Of a stretch of 64,000 nucleotides of DNA, positions 11,806-23,471 are shown piece after piece. The stretch lies in NCBI RefSeq assembly GCF_029867415.1, contig NW_026705569.1, forward strand, positions 372,001 to 436,000. Direction: 5' to 3'. Every line of letters begins with the position of its first letter. Within the stretch, counting starts at the first letter, position 1. The translations under genes were made by a program, and so were the position numbers. Source of the DNA: Vicia villosa. Lineage: Eukaryota > Streptophyta > Magnoliopsida > Fabales > Fabaceae. Below the pieces are notes generated by a model. The model was not told the DNA's origin and searched no databases. It saw only the letters and a list, made by a program, of their open reading frames with translations.

Positions 11806-11834
11806 CCCGTGCCTCGCACGGGTCTAAGTACTAG
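11806..11834 (+). other. Helitron 3' terminal hairpin and CTAG
   Basis: CCCGTGC at 11806-11812 pairs perfectly with GCACGGG at 11816-11822 over a 3-nt loop. TCTAAGTA and CTAG (11831-11834) follow. This is the Helitron termination structure. Confidence 0.8.
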
Positions 11835-12201
11835 TATTATAACAAATATCCTTGAATACTCATTTAATTAAGAAATCCCTCAATATATTATAACAAATAA
11901 TTAAAGATACATGAATTTTTATTTTATTTATACACATTGTTTTATATGAATTGAGTTAATTATCTGTAATTATAAGAAGTGGTATGTGTATTTAAGACGA
12001 AAAGATATATCGAAAACATGTCTATTTTTCAAATGTTCCCGAAAGTTATAATTCCAAAACAAAACTTTGAACGAATGAAATTCACGAGACATGTTATTTA
12101 AGGCGTCGTGCTTACTTAATACTACATCAACGGCCTATGGTGTTTTCGAGATTCTATACTCAGCAAAGCTCACAAGTCACAACAATGCCAAACAATACTC
12201 C
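11835..12201. other. Upstream region of exonuclease-like copy 1
   Basis: AT-rich spacer between the Helitron end and the TATA-like box of the next gene. No other feature was recognised. Confidence 0.5.
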
Positions 12202-12208
12202 TATAAAA
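12202..12208 (+). promoter_or_regulatory. TATA box of exonuclease-like copy 1
   Basis: TATAAAA lies 64 nt before the proposed ATG at 12273, in a CTCCTATAAAAGCC context. The spacing fits a plant core promoter with a short leader. Confidence 0.55.
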
Positions 12209-12272
12209 GCCTGGTCCTCTTTACAAGTGTAAACTTCAGAGTCTATACTTGACATTTGATATTTACAACCCA

Positions 12273-12962
12273 ATGGATAAAGTACGTGTAGAATCATTCG
12301 ATTTGAAAGGAGTGAAAATCAAGACAACTGTGATTGATATACCAAATAGCAAGGCCATTGATGAGCATATATCGTCTCTGTTGCATTCTGCAAGTGAGAA
12401 TAGAACCAAGGTAATAGGGTTTGATATCCAATATTATCTCATAGGTGACACATACAGTAAATATAGACGTAATTGTTACGAGTCCAGATGCGCTAATCTG
12501 AACTTTTGTGTTGGACAATCTTGTCTTATTATTAGGTTGAAATGTGACTACCCTTTAAATTTGAAATATAGCGTGACAAGCTCCTTTAATTCAGTGCTTA
12601 ATCTTCTTTCTCTGCCGGATTATACCTTTGTGGGCGTTGGTATCAAACATAACTTGGCAAAGTTGGAGCAGCAGTATGGGATTGGATGCATGAATGCAGT
12701 TGAACTTGGACCGTTGGCTGCTAGTATTATGAATAAGCCTCGTCTGAGTTATTGTGGCGTTGATGAATTAGCTTTTGTGGTCAATAATCTTGATTTAAGG
12801 AAGCATAGGCCTCTAAGCATGAACTATGATTGGGGTTGCAATCCCCTTAGCATAGAACTTGTTAAACTTGCTACCGTTTATGTTTACTCTTACTACAAGA
12901 TTGGAAGTACATTGCTTGCTTGGGATTCATCAATTCCACCTGAGCCAAGCTTTGATGAATAA
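12273..12962 (+). CDS. WRN/RNase D-type 3'-5' exonuclease-like protein, copy 1 (catalytic residues altered)
   Basis: 229 residues from ATG 12273, which aligns with the N-terminus of the copy at 55321. The fold is that of small plant Werner-syndrome-like exonucleases: KVIGFDIQ (Exo I region), NFCVGQSCLIIRL, LLSLPDYTFVGVGIKHNLAKL (Exo II), AVELGPLAA, and a C-terminal ATVYVYSYYKIG helix (Exo III). In active DEDDy enzymes these carry DxE, an Asp in Exo II and an Asp in Exo III. Here they read D51-I-Q53, N127 and Y203, so metal binding should be lost. The frame is single-exon and intact with a TATA box, so it may be a non-catalytic nucleic-acid-binding paralog or a recently silenced gene. Confidence 0.8.
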   Translation: MDKVRVESFDLKGVKIKTTVIDIPNSKAIDEHISSLLHSASENRTKVIGFDIQYYLIGDTYSKYRRNCYESRCANLNFCVGQSCLIIRLKCDYPLNLKYSVTSSFNSVLNLLSLPDYTFVGVGIKHNLAKLEQQYGIGCMNAVELGPLAASIMNKPRLSYCGVDELAFVVNNLDLRKHRPLSMNYDWGCNPLSIELVKLATVYVYSYYKIGSTLLAWDSSIPPEPSFDE

Positions 12963-13458
12963 GTTATATGGTTCAGTTTTTCTGCTTAATTTCTACCGAG
13001 CGTAGGAAGATTTGTATTAATGTGACAGTTTATTTGGCTTATTTGAAATCAAATTTATATTGTTACAGTGTTTCTGTCACTTGTCATTATTATTAGACTT
13101 GAATTTCTTTAGGTAATATATTTTGTCTGCTTCACCAAATTTAAAATTCCATTTTCAATTAAGCCATGCTTATAAAATTATTGTATACTCTTTTTCTTAA
13201 CGAATTTTAAACAAAAAATCAATATCTTCATATTTATTAAAATATTTTTAATTTATATATATTTTATTTTGTTGTTTATATAAAAAGTATTTTCTTTTAA
13301 TTTTAGTTTGAAAGAGATGCTTTTAAAAAATAAAATGTTTGAATGAAATAAACTTAATGTTTATATCTTTGTTTTGAATTAGTATAAATTAATGTTTTTA
13401 TCTAAATAGTTAGTAGACATACTTCCATGAAATTACCTAGGAAAAACTCTTAGACTAA
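12963..13458. other. 3' flank of exonuclease-like copy 1
   Basis: AT-rich downstream sequence that probably holds the 3' UTR. No other feature was recognised. Confidence 0.45.
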
Positions 13459-14284
13459 GGCTCTGTTTGATAAAACTAGCTGGTAGTTGGTAGCTGATAG
13501 TTGGTAGCTGGTGACTGATAGCTGATAGTTGGTAGCTGGTGACTGATAGCTGATAGCTGGTGAGTGATAGCTGATAAGTTAATTTGAGTGTTTGGTAAAT
13601 TAGCTGTTACACTAGCTGATAAATACAAAATGACACAAAAGAAAATTCTTATTAAGAAATTTGTGATTTTTTTATCTTATCATATTATATTATTATATTA
13701 TTAAATTAATTTATATTTGATAAAAATAAATATATTAATACAAACTTACAATACAATTTTAATATATGTGAAAAATTTAAGAAACATCAAAATATTTTAA
13801 ATTTGTATGTAAATTATATAAATAAATTTAACGAAATACATGAAATTTGAATTAAGTTAAATTAATCAAAATTAATGATAAAAATAAGTTTATTATTTAA
13901 TATTATACCATTAAAATATAACAAAAATTTTAATTTTCTTCATCTCGGTTAATCTCATTGATTCTTCGATTACGTTTCACTAATTTGAGAATTATCAACA
14001 CTATTTCAAAATTTATTGTATACTTTGTACCCAAAAAAATAAAATTTATTGTATACTTTAGATGTTATTAAAAACATTAAATATTAAAAAAAATATTAAA
14101 CATTAAATCATAATATATATCGAAGGGTAAAAATAGATTTTTGTTAAAATAATAAGGGTATAAATGGAAGAAAGGGTCACAAGCTAAAAGCTACAAGCTC
14201 AAAAGCTACTTCAAATAGCTTTTCAAAAAAAAGACAAAAGCTAGTAAAAAAGCTAAAAACTAAAAACAGTTACCAAACAGAGCT
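13459..14284. mobile_element. MITE-like inverted-repeat element with an internal minisatellite
   Basis: The left end GGCTCTGTTTGATAA and the right end (complement AGCTCTGTTTGGTAA) form short terminal inverted repeats. The left side has a minisatellite of GATAGCTGATAGCTGGTGACT-like units (about 13480-13580). The right side carries the matching AGCTACAAGCTCAAAAGCT sequence in opposite sense. A further CTTACCAAACAGACTCT lies at about 14328-14345, so the border could extend there. No coding capacity and no clear target duplication. Superfamily not assigned. Confidence 0.55.
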
Positions 14285-14345
14285 TTTTTATTTATATGAG
14301 CTGAAAAACTAAAAGCTCTTTTTATGGCCTTACCAAACAGACTCT

Positions 14346-14916
14346 AAGAACAATACTTAGAGTTTGATTAAAATAACAAGAACAATAATCATTCTATGCT
14401 TAAAAGCTTAAGATTTTCCAAAATAAAATTGTGAATAGTAAAAACAGGATATGAACAGTGACACGACTACTAGGTAAAAGTGAAACAATGAATTCAGATC
14501 ATAACCCAACTGGGTCGAAAAAACATAGAAAACCCGGCCCAAAATCGACCTGAAACTAAAGATTTCTAAAATCAGAAACTTCGATGAATTTCTGGGAATT
14601 ATGCACTCTGAATCAACCTTTGACTCCAACATAAAAGTTATAGCTCTTTCTCTCAGCTTTCCGACGAATATTAGAATGTATCGACCGATTCTCGTAGCAC
14701 CCGTTAAATTTTTTTTATTGAAAGCTGCAAATGCTGAAAATAAAATACAAAAATCAAATAAAGGCAAAAATAAACTAAAATATGAAAATACAATAAAAGT
14801 GAAAAATTAGCAAAACAAATTATGGAAATGCCTAAGTACAAACATAGAAGATTGTGCATCAAAAAGCACTGATTAACAAGCATAAGCTAAAATACATGAC
14901 TCTCCTTCTACCCCGG
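14346..14916. other. Unassigned sequence left of the solo LTR
   Basis: No coding frame or repeat family was recognised. Low-complexity A-rich sequence (about 14710-14820) resembles old LTR-element UTR, but I cannot name it. Confidence 0.4.
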
Positions 14917-16200
14917 TGATAAGTGCCAAAACGTCATTATTTTGAGTATATAATGGTGGCACTTATCGATTATATTCTTTTGGTTTTTGTAATAAAATCC
15001 CAACTTTTGTGTAAATATTCACATAATTGAGTTTTGATTCATTTTATGTATCGTTTGATAGTTTTTCCTTTGTTTTATAGGTATTTATGCATATCGTAGC
15101 CTCGAGGAGTAAAGTGTCGAAGGCACGACTTCGATTTCGCAGTTTTGGAGCAATAAAATGGAAATTTTGCAGAAGCTCGCTAAGCGGACTCCAAGCGCGC
15201 TTGCATAAACTAAAAATAGAGATGCATAGTTTTCTTGAGCTCACTAAGCGAGGCTAGCTCGCTAAGCGAGATTGCTTTTACTGTACTAGATATTTTGTGT
15301 AATAAGTTCAGCTCGTTGAGCTATCCTGCGCATAATTTTGTTTATATTCTCTTCATTTGAGACATTTTAGGTTATGGGTTTGGGATTTTTTGGTCCCAAA
15401 TTCATCACCTTCATTCTTAGATTAGGATTAGCTTAGAAAACCACACTTGGTCATGCACTTTGATGATCGGAGGTGGATTTCTCATCAATCGGAGCTGACA
15501 ACCTGCGAGATGTTTGGTTTATCTCTTCTCTTCTTTGTGTACTTATTTTGTGTTGGGTTTTGTTTTTATATTTACTCGAATCTTATGTATATTTATCGCC
15601 CATGGCATTATATAAAACTTGCTTTATAAATCTGTGTTGGTTGTTGTCCTGGATTTTTGCTCTATGCTCGGGATTTGGGTTACTTTAGAGATGAACTTCT
15701 TGAATCCTTATATAGGATGATTATCTGTTAGTTTCTGAACTCTAGAGATAGATTTAGAGCTGACAATCACTTGTGTGTTGAAGCTTAATGCTTTCGTGTT
15801 AGAGTGGTGCGCGAGAGATCGCCGACACGAGAATACGGATGTTCTCGCAGCTTTGCGTTAGAGATAACCTTGGTTGTGAGTTGTCTCGTAGGTTCTCCAG
15901 AGATGGACGCTGATGTGAGAGACACGTGATGACATAGAGGATTATCGTAGGTTGAGTATAACTTGTCGATAAGTTTAAGTTTGTGACGAGTGAGTATATT
16001 TGCATGCCTGATAAGTTATTTCTCTTCTAAGAATGTGTTTATTTTTTCTTGTCTATATCTTTTTTACCTTTTGAACGTTCAAACCCAAGCTCGAAACTAT
16101 ATAAACTGTTGAAAGGCATTCCACCATCTCCGTGGACACGATAATTCCCGGATAAATATTTCCAAATCTTTTGTTCCTTGCCGCTACGCCTGCTTCAACA
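14917..16200 (+). mobile_element. Likely solo LTR of a Ty3-gypsy-type element
   Basis: It begins TGATAAGTGCCA and ends TTCAACA (TG...CA), with flanks CCCGG on the left and CCTGG on the right, a 4/5 match to a 5-bp target duplication. No PBS or internal region follows. The first bases form an inverted repeat: GATAAGTGCCA near 14918 and TGGCACTTATC near 14955. The motif GCTCGCTAAGCGAG recurs at about 15175-15270, as is common in legume gypsy LTRs. The surrounding sequence seems to continue across it, which supports a solo LTR. Confidence 0.55.
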
Positions 16201-16530
16201 CCTGGCAGCTCGTGTGACTGAATTTGAGGGTTCTCTCTGAGATGTTGAGAAGCGATACAAGGTTGATTTTAACTCTATTGAGGAAAAGGTTTGTCATATG
16301 GAGGAGCACCATAAAGATGCAGAGGACATGAAAGCTCTTGAGGACGAGGTGGCCGGCCTAAGGTGGGAGCTTTATGATGCACTTCAGAAGACTATGCAGG
16401 ACGTACTCGGAGTTATATAATGAGTTGTGGAGAATACAAGGAAGTTTTCCCCTGATGCTGTGATTTCTTTTAAGACACTGGATCCGTTTAATTCCACTTC
16501 TGGGGTGAAGGTGGTCTTGGTGCCTTGACA
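16201..16530 (+). pseudogene. Broken coiled-coil coding remnant
   Basis: One frame reads LAARVTEFEGSL, then after a stop DVEKRYKVDFNSIEEKV, HMEEHHKDAEDMKALEDEV and AGLRWELYDA. This is an acidic coiled coil like the C-termini of plant retroelement-encoded proteins. A later frame gives ISFKTLDPFNSTSGVKVVLV before a stop. Several stops and frame changes make it non-functional. The solo LTR interrupts its 5' side. Family not identified. Confidence 0.45.
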
Positions 16531-17677
16531 TCAAATTCCTCGACTTGATTTTATTTTTATTTTTATAGCTTATTTTCTGCAACATTGATTGAGCCTTTGT
16601 GCCTTGAGTTTAATAATTTTTTATATTTAATGAAACATTTTCCCTTAATGCTTCAAGTATATGTATGTATATATAATGAATTGAATTTATTAGAAAGAAA
16701 AAAAGAATCATTGAGGTAGATAACCTTCGGTGGAGACCTATGCATGGTTGGAATGTGTCTGGGGGTCTTTGGTTGTTGTCTTTATTTACGTTCTGGGCTA
16801 GATGTACTTTGTGCTTCAAAATATCTTATTTGGTTAATGGTATCCAAGGTGTCTTGCCTTGCATTTTCCTGTTGATGGGTAGTGAGGTTGTCGACTTTTT
16901 TGGGAACATTGCTTGAGGTTGGATGTTGGAACTTTGCGCTCGTTGAATCGCTCTATATGATGCTTTGACAAGGCATTTTTTGGTCATCATGGTAGTGATT
17001 TCCTAACTTTTTCCCAATTCCATTGTGGGTATCTACCTAAAGTTGACACAGGGTTCCACATGTGGTAAATCCGGCACGAGGGTCGGCTTCTCCTGAACCT
17101 ATAATGATGGGTGGGAATTAAAAGTGGTCTTTAATAGGCTCGTATAGTCTTTCGTTTGGAATAGGGACTTTGAGTGATGACCGATGATTGCTATCGGTCG
17201 GTCCCTTGGTAATTAGAGTCTGGTGTATCTTTCTTCGAGTATGCTCGGTAGATCTCTTCTTTTTGATCTCGCCTTAGGGGACCTTGTTGCATCAAATGGA
17301 AATCATATATTGTTTATAAGATGCACCCTGGAATTGGATTGGTGTCCATCGTTAACTACGAAGTTATGATATTCGGGCATCATTAACTATGAATTTGTAG
17401 TATCCTTCTGATGTCACTTCTATAATCATCTCGTAAGCGATGGGAAGTGTGGGCATAGCCAGGTCAATCGGCGAGTTGCGAGGCTTCTGTCTGAATTTCA
17501 TGGAAATGGCCTTCAGACCCTGACTTTACCCTAGATCTGGACCTGAGATTTCTCCTTTTGTTCTTTGCAGAGTTTTTGAGGAAATCAGAGATTTGGATTT
17601 TGAAGAAGTGGAATGGAAGCGGTGGTTGGAAAACCCTATCTTCATCCTTGAACGCTTTCTGATTCTAAGATCCAAGG
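16531..17677. other. Unassigned repeat-like sequence, no gene seen
   Basis: No convincing coding frame. The last bases, CAAGG (17673-17677), are the left target duplication of Ogre A, and this sequence resumes after 34276. Confidence 0.4.
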
Positions 17678-17942
17678 TGTCATACCCCAATTTTTGACCC
17701 TAAGATCATACATCAATTTCATTCAATCATCAATCAAGAGCACCATTGTGAAGCTTTATCTTTGATACTGTGATTATCTCTGAGGGGAATTATCGAGCAT
17801 TTATAGCTTTTTTATTTGTTTATACTAACCAAAAAAAAATCAAAAATGTATGTTTTGTCTCTTTTGTTTATATTTTACAGGTGAAAGATCGGGCAAAAAA
17901 TCAAAACAGTGCAAGAAAACAATTTTTGAAAATTTTGAAGGT

Positions 17943-18770
17943 GGAAATCGATTTACCCCTGTGGGAAATCGATTTCCTGTGCGCAAAATTCAAAAAAATA
18001 TAAGAGGGAAGCTTGACATCATTTTGGCACCTTTTTTATTTGATCATTTATCAATTTTCCACCTCATCAAAATTAACTCATTCATTAAACCCTCTTTAAC
18101 CCCATTTTACCACTTTTTACCATTTAATTGCCACTTTAATCACCAATTAAACACAAGTTAATCACCAAACACAAAAAGACCAATTTGCCACTACTCTTGC
18201 TCCAACTCTATAAATAGAGCCCTCTACTCTCTCATTTCTCAAGCTTGGAGAGCCAAAAAATTGCTTGCAAATTCATTTCTCACCCTTTCCAAAACCCTCA
18301 CCCAAAGTTCATTTTCATAAGATTAGTAAGGTTTACATTGAATCTTGCTAATTTTGAACTAAGCCTCCTACATTTCACTCTTTTCTTTGATTGTTCATCT
18401 CCATACTTGAAGGATCTACACTTTGTGCTTGTTCTTGAAGCTACTTCAACACTTTAATTCAAGAATTGGTAAATTTCTCAATTCTAAGATGTAGATCTTT
18501 GTTGCTTGTGTTCAATACATCTTTGATGCTATATTGGTGCTATTTGATGGTGATTTGATGGAAAATTCGTGCCCCTATGGATATGTGATCATAAGGTGTT
18601 TGTATGTTTGCCTAAATCAAGTTTCAAAGTTCATAATGCTGTTTTTTTGAAAACTGTGCGCAGGAAATCGATTTCCTACAGAGGGAAATCGATTTCCACT
18701 CTGTTTTTTGCACCCAAAACTGAACTCTGCACTCAGGAAATCGATTTCCTACAGAGGTAAATCGATTTCC
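17943..18770. repeat. Cluster of ATCGATTT palindromic sites in Ogre A LTR
   Basis: Six sites match or nearly match the 14-bp perfect palindrome GGAAATCGATTTCC: near 17943, 17964, 18663, 18684, 18735 and 18758. They are arranged in pairs 21-23 bp apart. The set is repeated in the 3' LTR. Confidence 0.9.
18209..18216 (+). promoter_or_regulatory. TATA box in Ogre A 5' LTR
   Basis: TATAAATA in CTCTATAAATAGAGCC, a strong plant core promoter sequence about 530 bp into the LTR. It would drive the genomic RNA. Confidence 0.65.
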
Positions 18771-18821
18771 AGTAAGGCGGAATGTGTTTTTTGCCTTTTT
18801 TATGCTTGTTTTGGCTTCCTA

Positions 18822-19062
18822 CTTCCTCCACTTCATTAATATCATTGGATCTAGGATGTTGATAGGTTTGAAATGACCTAATCCATAATATTAGATGAAT
18901 GATATTAATGATAGTGTGAGTTGATTATCTTTTGTGAATTTTATTCTTCTTCCTCCATTTCATTAATATCATTGGATCTAGGATGTTGATAAGTTTGAAA
19001 GAACCAAATCCATAATATTAGATTAATGATATTAATGATAGTGTGAGTTGATTATCTTTATG
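18822..19062. repeat. 127-bp tandem duplication inside Ogre A LTR
   Basis: The unit starting CTTCCTCCACTTCATTAATA occurs twice, at 18822 and 18949. Each copy contains near-inverted CATTAATATCATTGGATCTA and ATGATATTAATGATAG. The pair is present in both LTRs, so it predates insertion. Confidence 0.85.
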
Positions 19063-20891
19063 CATTTTATCTTCTCCTTCTCCTTTCTTTCTTTTGATCG
19101 ATGAAAGTCTTAATGCCTTGAGAATTCTTATGGATTCTTGGTGAAGACTAGATCGTTACCTATTTTCTTTTCGTGCGGTATTGCTTTCGGAAGGCGATCT
19201 ACATATCGTTCTTCTCGCATGCATTAGCACATAAAGTTTTGACCGGCCTCGTTGTAGGGTGATTTCTACATAAATCACTTGGCGATCTGCTTAACATAGC
19301 GCAATATTTCGTGTCCCGAATAAAAAAGATCAAATATGGAAGAGAATTGTATGCGGTTGATTTAAGACTTGTGGAGGTTTTTTTATCGTGTAGTCGCTAT
19401 GATTTTATCAAGCTTCTGATAAGCCCCATTGACTTTAAATCCGAGTACATCATTCACTCACCATAGATCTTCCTACTAACTTTGATAACATACTTGACAA
19501 GTTTCAAGATGGTTATCTTTAACATTTAACAACTAACTTTAATTTCCGCACCTTTATATTACCGCTCTTTATATTACCGCTTTTTATATCTCTCGCCTTA
19601 TCGCTTTACTTTATCATTTCATCATATTTACTTTCCGCCATTTTTCCTTTGTCCACTTGGACCATACTTTATCTTTACTTGCTAAAACACTAATAAATAA
19701 CCAAAAATCTAAAAAAAATACATAAGGCTCTCTTTGGACTATCGGTTACTATCCCTAGCACTTTGGAGATTCGGACTTATGGACCTAGTACCTTTGGACT
19801 CATTCTATTACTATCCTGTGATTGTTCTGTCTGTCTGGCATTGTTCTGTTGTATGTTTATGTGTGCAGGTATTTCCTTGAAAGCCCTTGATGGTTAATTC
19901 CAAGGCATTGATATAAGGATTTTACCCGAAAACAGCAGTTACTCTGCCCGATTTTCGTCAGAATTTTAATGTGCTTAATGAAAAATGGTGCTAAGACAAT
20001 AAGTTCATCTGGATCCCCAAGGGTTAATGTGTTGGTATTGATAAATCCAAAGGATGGGAAAACTACCTTGGCTCTTAATGTCAAGTGTTGGCTTCTTATT
20101 CGGTTAGACCGTTTCTTTCCTTAGCTTTTATTTTATGCATTAGGTTAGCCTCTTCATCTCCTCCCATTCTTAAATTTTCAAAATCTTCCCCCTTTTTCCA
20201 AAATATTCTTATGTTTGCAAACCTTTTCAAAACTTTTTTCTTAAAAATATCTTTCGCCCTTAGTGGCTTTTCTTCAAAAGTTTAGACACCGTTAATTGTC
20301 GAAACGAGTGGTTATACCCCACGATTTTGAAATTGATTGATAATAACGAGATCTTTTCCGCGTGAGAGAGCTAGTGGCATACTCGTTGATTTTATCCGAG
20401 TTGGCGCCCTTCTTTCATTTGCGATGCAAAGAACTTGTTTGTTCTCATGCTCAAGATCAATGGCTGAGTATTTCTCTCTAACGATAACAAAGTGTTTATT
20501 CGTTTTAAAAACTGTTTTTTTCCCTTTAAGCGGAACTACATTAGCTCTGACTTCTCCATTGCACCGAGGAGGTATGTAGGCGCAAGGCTTAACGCTTTGC
20601 CGAGCTTATTTTAAAAATAAAACAAACTCTTTTTTAGCACACACACACACACAGATTTTCAAAAAGGTTCCTGTGGAGTACCACAGATATGAGGGGTGCT
20701 TAAAACCTTCCCCTCGTATAATCAACACCCGAACCTGAGTTCTCTTTCTTGTTTTAAAAACAAAACTTTGGGTTTTACGTTCTTTTCCCTTTTCCTTTGA
20801 AAACAATAAAGCGCGGTGGCGATTTCAAACGAAATATTGATTCGAGTCAATCCTATGGCTTCGATATCAGATTTTCCCCGCTACAGAAAAA

Positions 20892-20909
20892 TGGCGACTT
20901 CACTGGGGA
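20892..20909 (+). other. Ogre A primer-binding site (Arg-tRNA type)
   Basis: TGGCGACTTCACTGGGGA, six bases after the 5' LTR. Ogre elements typically prime from tRNA-Arg with TGGCGACTCTGCTGGGGA; this copy differs at the TT/CA positions. Confidence 0.8.
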
Positions 20910-21678
20910 TCCAGTTTTAAGTGTGTTAAGCCTATTTTTGTTTACCTGTGTGTTTTTATCGGTATATATTGTTGTGTGCTTTGTTTGTTTTTTCTTTTTT
21001 CTTTTTGGTGCTCGATGGTTCCTCTGTGATGAGATAAAGTTCTAACCCGAACTTTGGTGAGTAACTTGAGATAGGAGGTGGTAAGACCAATAGTTGCATG
21101 TCAGGAGCGATCCTTAACATGAGCATCATATGGTGGAACCCCAATCAGTGGAGGCCTCATGGAAGGTAGTAGAGGTTGTTACGAACCATCGTGATAACGC
21201 TATTACTTTCAATAGTGAGTGTCCGTAGAAGCTGAATGACCTAGAACCCTTTTAACCAATCTAAGCCTTTTTAGGATGTAGTGCAGAAACAATATCAAGT
21301 ACCAATTTGAGCTTGTTGTCATGCGATACTACGCTCAGACGAGGTCTTTTTAGGCATATTATTGGCGCCCATGAGCAATTGTGCGTGCCGGTAATATCCG
21401 ATAGAAGATTGAAAACTCTGGGAACCTTTGTAGAACCCGACTGGCAGGTACAAAACTCCTTAGAACACACCTTATGGGATGGGTAGACCCATGGCTCCAT
21501 GCTCGTGACGTCGAACCTTTGAACCTGGACTGTTTGATCTTTGTGTGATTTGATGTGATCTTGTGTGCTCTTGATTGTGATTGATGCATAAACCATGCAT
21601 TCATGCATTCATAAAAATGACATTCACAAATGGTTTTCAAGGAACTTAGAGACATTTTTTGTAAACATAACAGGTACC

Positions 21679-23187
21679 ATGGATCAAAAGAGAAGCATCA
21701 AGAAGTACACTTTCAGAAATTCAAGTGCAAAGGAATTGAAAGAGCTAGCAACTTTGGTTCCTAATCTTGACAACTTCAAAAGCCGTTATGGGAAATTGAT
21801 CTCTATCTTGAAGACTAAAGTGGAAAAAGGGATTCTTGAGACTCTTGTGCAGTTTTATGACCCGGTTTATCATTGTTTCACCTTTCCTGATTATCAGCTT
21901 ATGCCTACTTTGGAGGAGTATTCTTATTGGATTGGTTTGCCAGTTACGGATGACATACCGTTTAGTGGTTTGGAGAAAGAGCCTCAGGTTGATGAGATAG
22001 CAGAACTCCTTCATTTAAAAATATCAGATGTAAAAGCAAACATGACCAAAAAAGGAGGAATTTGGGGGTTGACTTCTAAGTTCTTGATTGGAAAGGCTTC
22101 TATGTTGGCTAGTAAAGGAAGTATGATTGCTTTTGAGACATTTCTGGCCTTGCTCATCTATGGTTTGATACTCTTTCCCAACATTGACAACTTTGTCGAT
22201 GTTAATGCTATTCGGATTTTCATGATTGGGAATCCTGTGCCTACTTTGCTTGGAGATACTTATCATTCCATTCACCATAGGAATGATAAGAAAGGTGGAC
22301 TTATCAATTGTTGTACTCCTTTGCTCTATAAGTGGTTTATTTCGCACTTACCTCAAGCTAAGAGCTTCCTGAATAATCCTGATGGTCTCTCATGGTCTCA
22401 GAAGATCATGCCTCTTACTAATGGGAACATCCATTGGTACAATCCTGCTTATGACATTGGTGAGATTATTGATAGTTGTGGAGAATTCCCTAATGTACCT
22501 CTTCTTGGTATACACGGAGGAATTACCTACAACCCCATTCTTGCAAGGCGTCAATTTTGCTATCCTATGAAGGAGCGACCCGCTAGTATTCTTGTGTCAG
22601 GAATCTTTTATCTTAATCAAGATGGAAATTCGGATATGAGAAATCGGTTTGTGCGTGCTTGGCACCATGTTGATAGGAAGAGACATTTCGGAACAAAACA
22701 ATGTGTTGCTCTCAAAGACTATACTGATTGGGTTCAAGCTAGAGCTCATACTTTTCAGATGCCTTATTTACTCGAGGAGTCTTCTCTACTCGTTACTCCA
22801 CCATTGTCTATCACTACCCTTGTTGAAAGTAGTGAAGAACATCTAGAGCTCGTGGCTAAGTTGAGAGCGGAAAGAGATGCTTTGGAGTTTGAAAACAAAG
22901 AGTTGAAGATACACTTGAAAGAAAAAGATGAAATGCTTGATATCCAAGATGGTTGGTTGATGGAAAAGGAAGATTAGATTCGTCATCAAGAAGAGTTGCT
23001 TCAACAACATGGTGAAAAACGAAAGAGACCACAAGAAGATTCAGTTGCATGGAAGGAAGTTGCTGATAAGCTGATGGTCGAGAATGCTCATTTGAAGGCC
23101 TTTTATGAAGATGAATTGAAGAAGCTCCGTAGGAAGCTGCAGAGAGGAGTTGGATCTGCATCAGAAGTGTTCCCTTCTAGTTTTTAG
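21679..23187 (+). pseudogene. Ogre A ORF1 protein, one in-frame stop
   Basis: Starts at ATG 21679 (MDQKRSIKKYTF), which matches the start of element B ORF1. It has the conserved Ogre ORF1 body: YDPVYHCFTFPDYQLMPTLE, GLTSKFLIGKAS, NPVPTLLGDTYHS, LLYKWFISHLPQ, FPNVPLLGIHGGITYNP. This plant-mobile-domain-like fold has no known function in the element. A TAG at 22975-22977 cuts off a coiled coil, and the same frame continues (HQEELLQQHGEKRKRPQED) to TAG at 23187. The KRKRP motif is shared with element B and could be a nuclear-localisation signal. Full frame about 502 codons. Confidence 0.85.
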
Positions 23188-23471
23188 CTTTTTCCTTTGT
23201 TTTGTAATTTTGGATCTTTGAATCCTTTTGTATGCTTTTACATGATTAATGAAAGAATATTGTTATGTTTTATGATGTTTTTGCTAATGTTTGCAATTAA
23301 TGTCTTAAAAGTTCCTTGAAAACCAAAATAAAATCATTTGCATTGCATTTCATGCATCATTCTGCATTTTGGTCTTGCTTCCGAGAGTATTCCCGAGGTC
23401 TTATTCAGTGTTCTTCATACAGAATCAAGCTGTCTCACCGGTATAATACTCGAGCTAACTGCAAAAAGAAG

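Larger units (their letters stand above)
7899..11834 (+). mobile_element. Non-autonomous Helitron
   Basis: The left end begins TCATACATAATAATAAAGC after an A. The right end carries a 7-bp hairpin (CCCGTGC, loop CTC, GCACGGG) eight bases before a terminal CTAG, followed by host T. This fits Helitron rules: 5' TC, 3' hairpin plus CTRR, insertion between A and T, no target duplication. No Rep/helicase coding sequence is visible in the 3.9 kb, so it would need a helper. The interior is very AT-rich with short direct duplications. The segment at 8469-8640 is GC-richer and exon-like and could be a captured gene piece, but I do not recognise it. The 5' end is less certain than the 3' end. Confidence 0.7.
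17678..20885 (+). repeat. Ogre A 5' LTR
   Basis: 3208 bp, TGTCATACCCC...CGCTACA. It contains a TATA box (18209-18216), six ATCGATTT palindromic sites, a 127-bp tandem duplication (18822-19062) and an AATAAA at 20805-20810 about 75 bp before the end. Confidence 0.95.

Noticed and set aside
17770..18760. Small frames repeated at 31205-32148 as possible genes
   Set aside because: They are part of the Ogre A LTR. Identity comes from LTR duplication, and no coding signal is seen.
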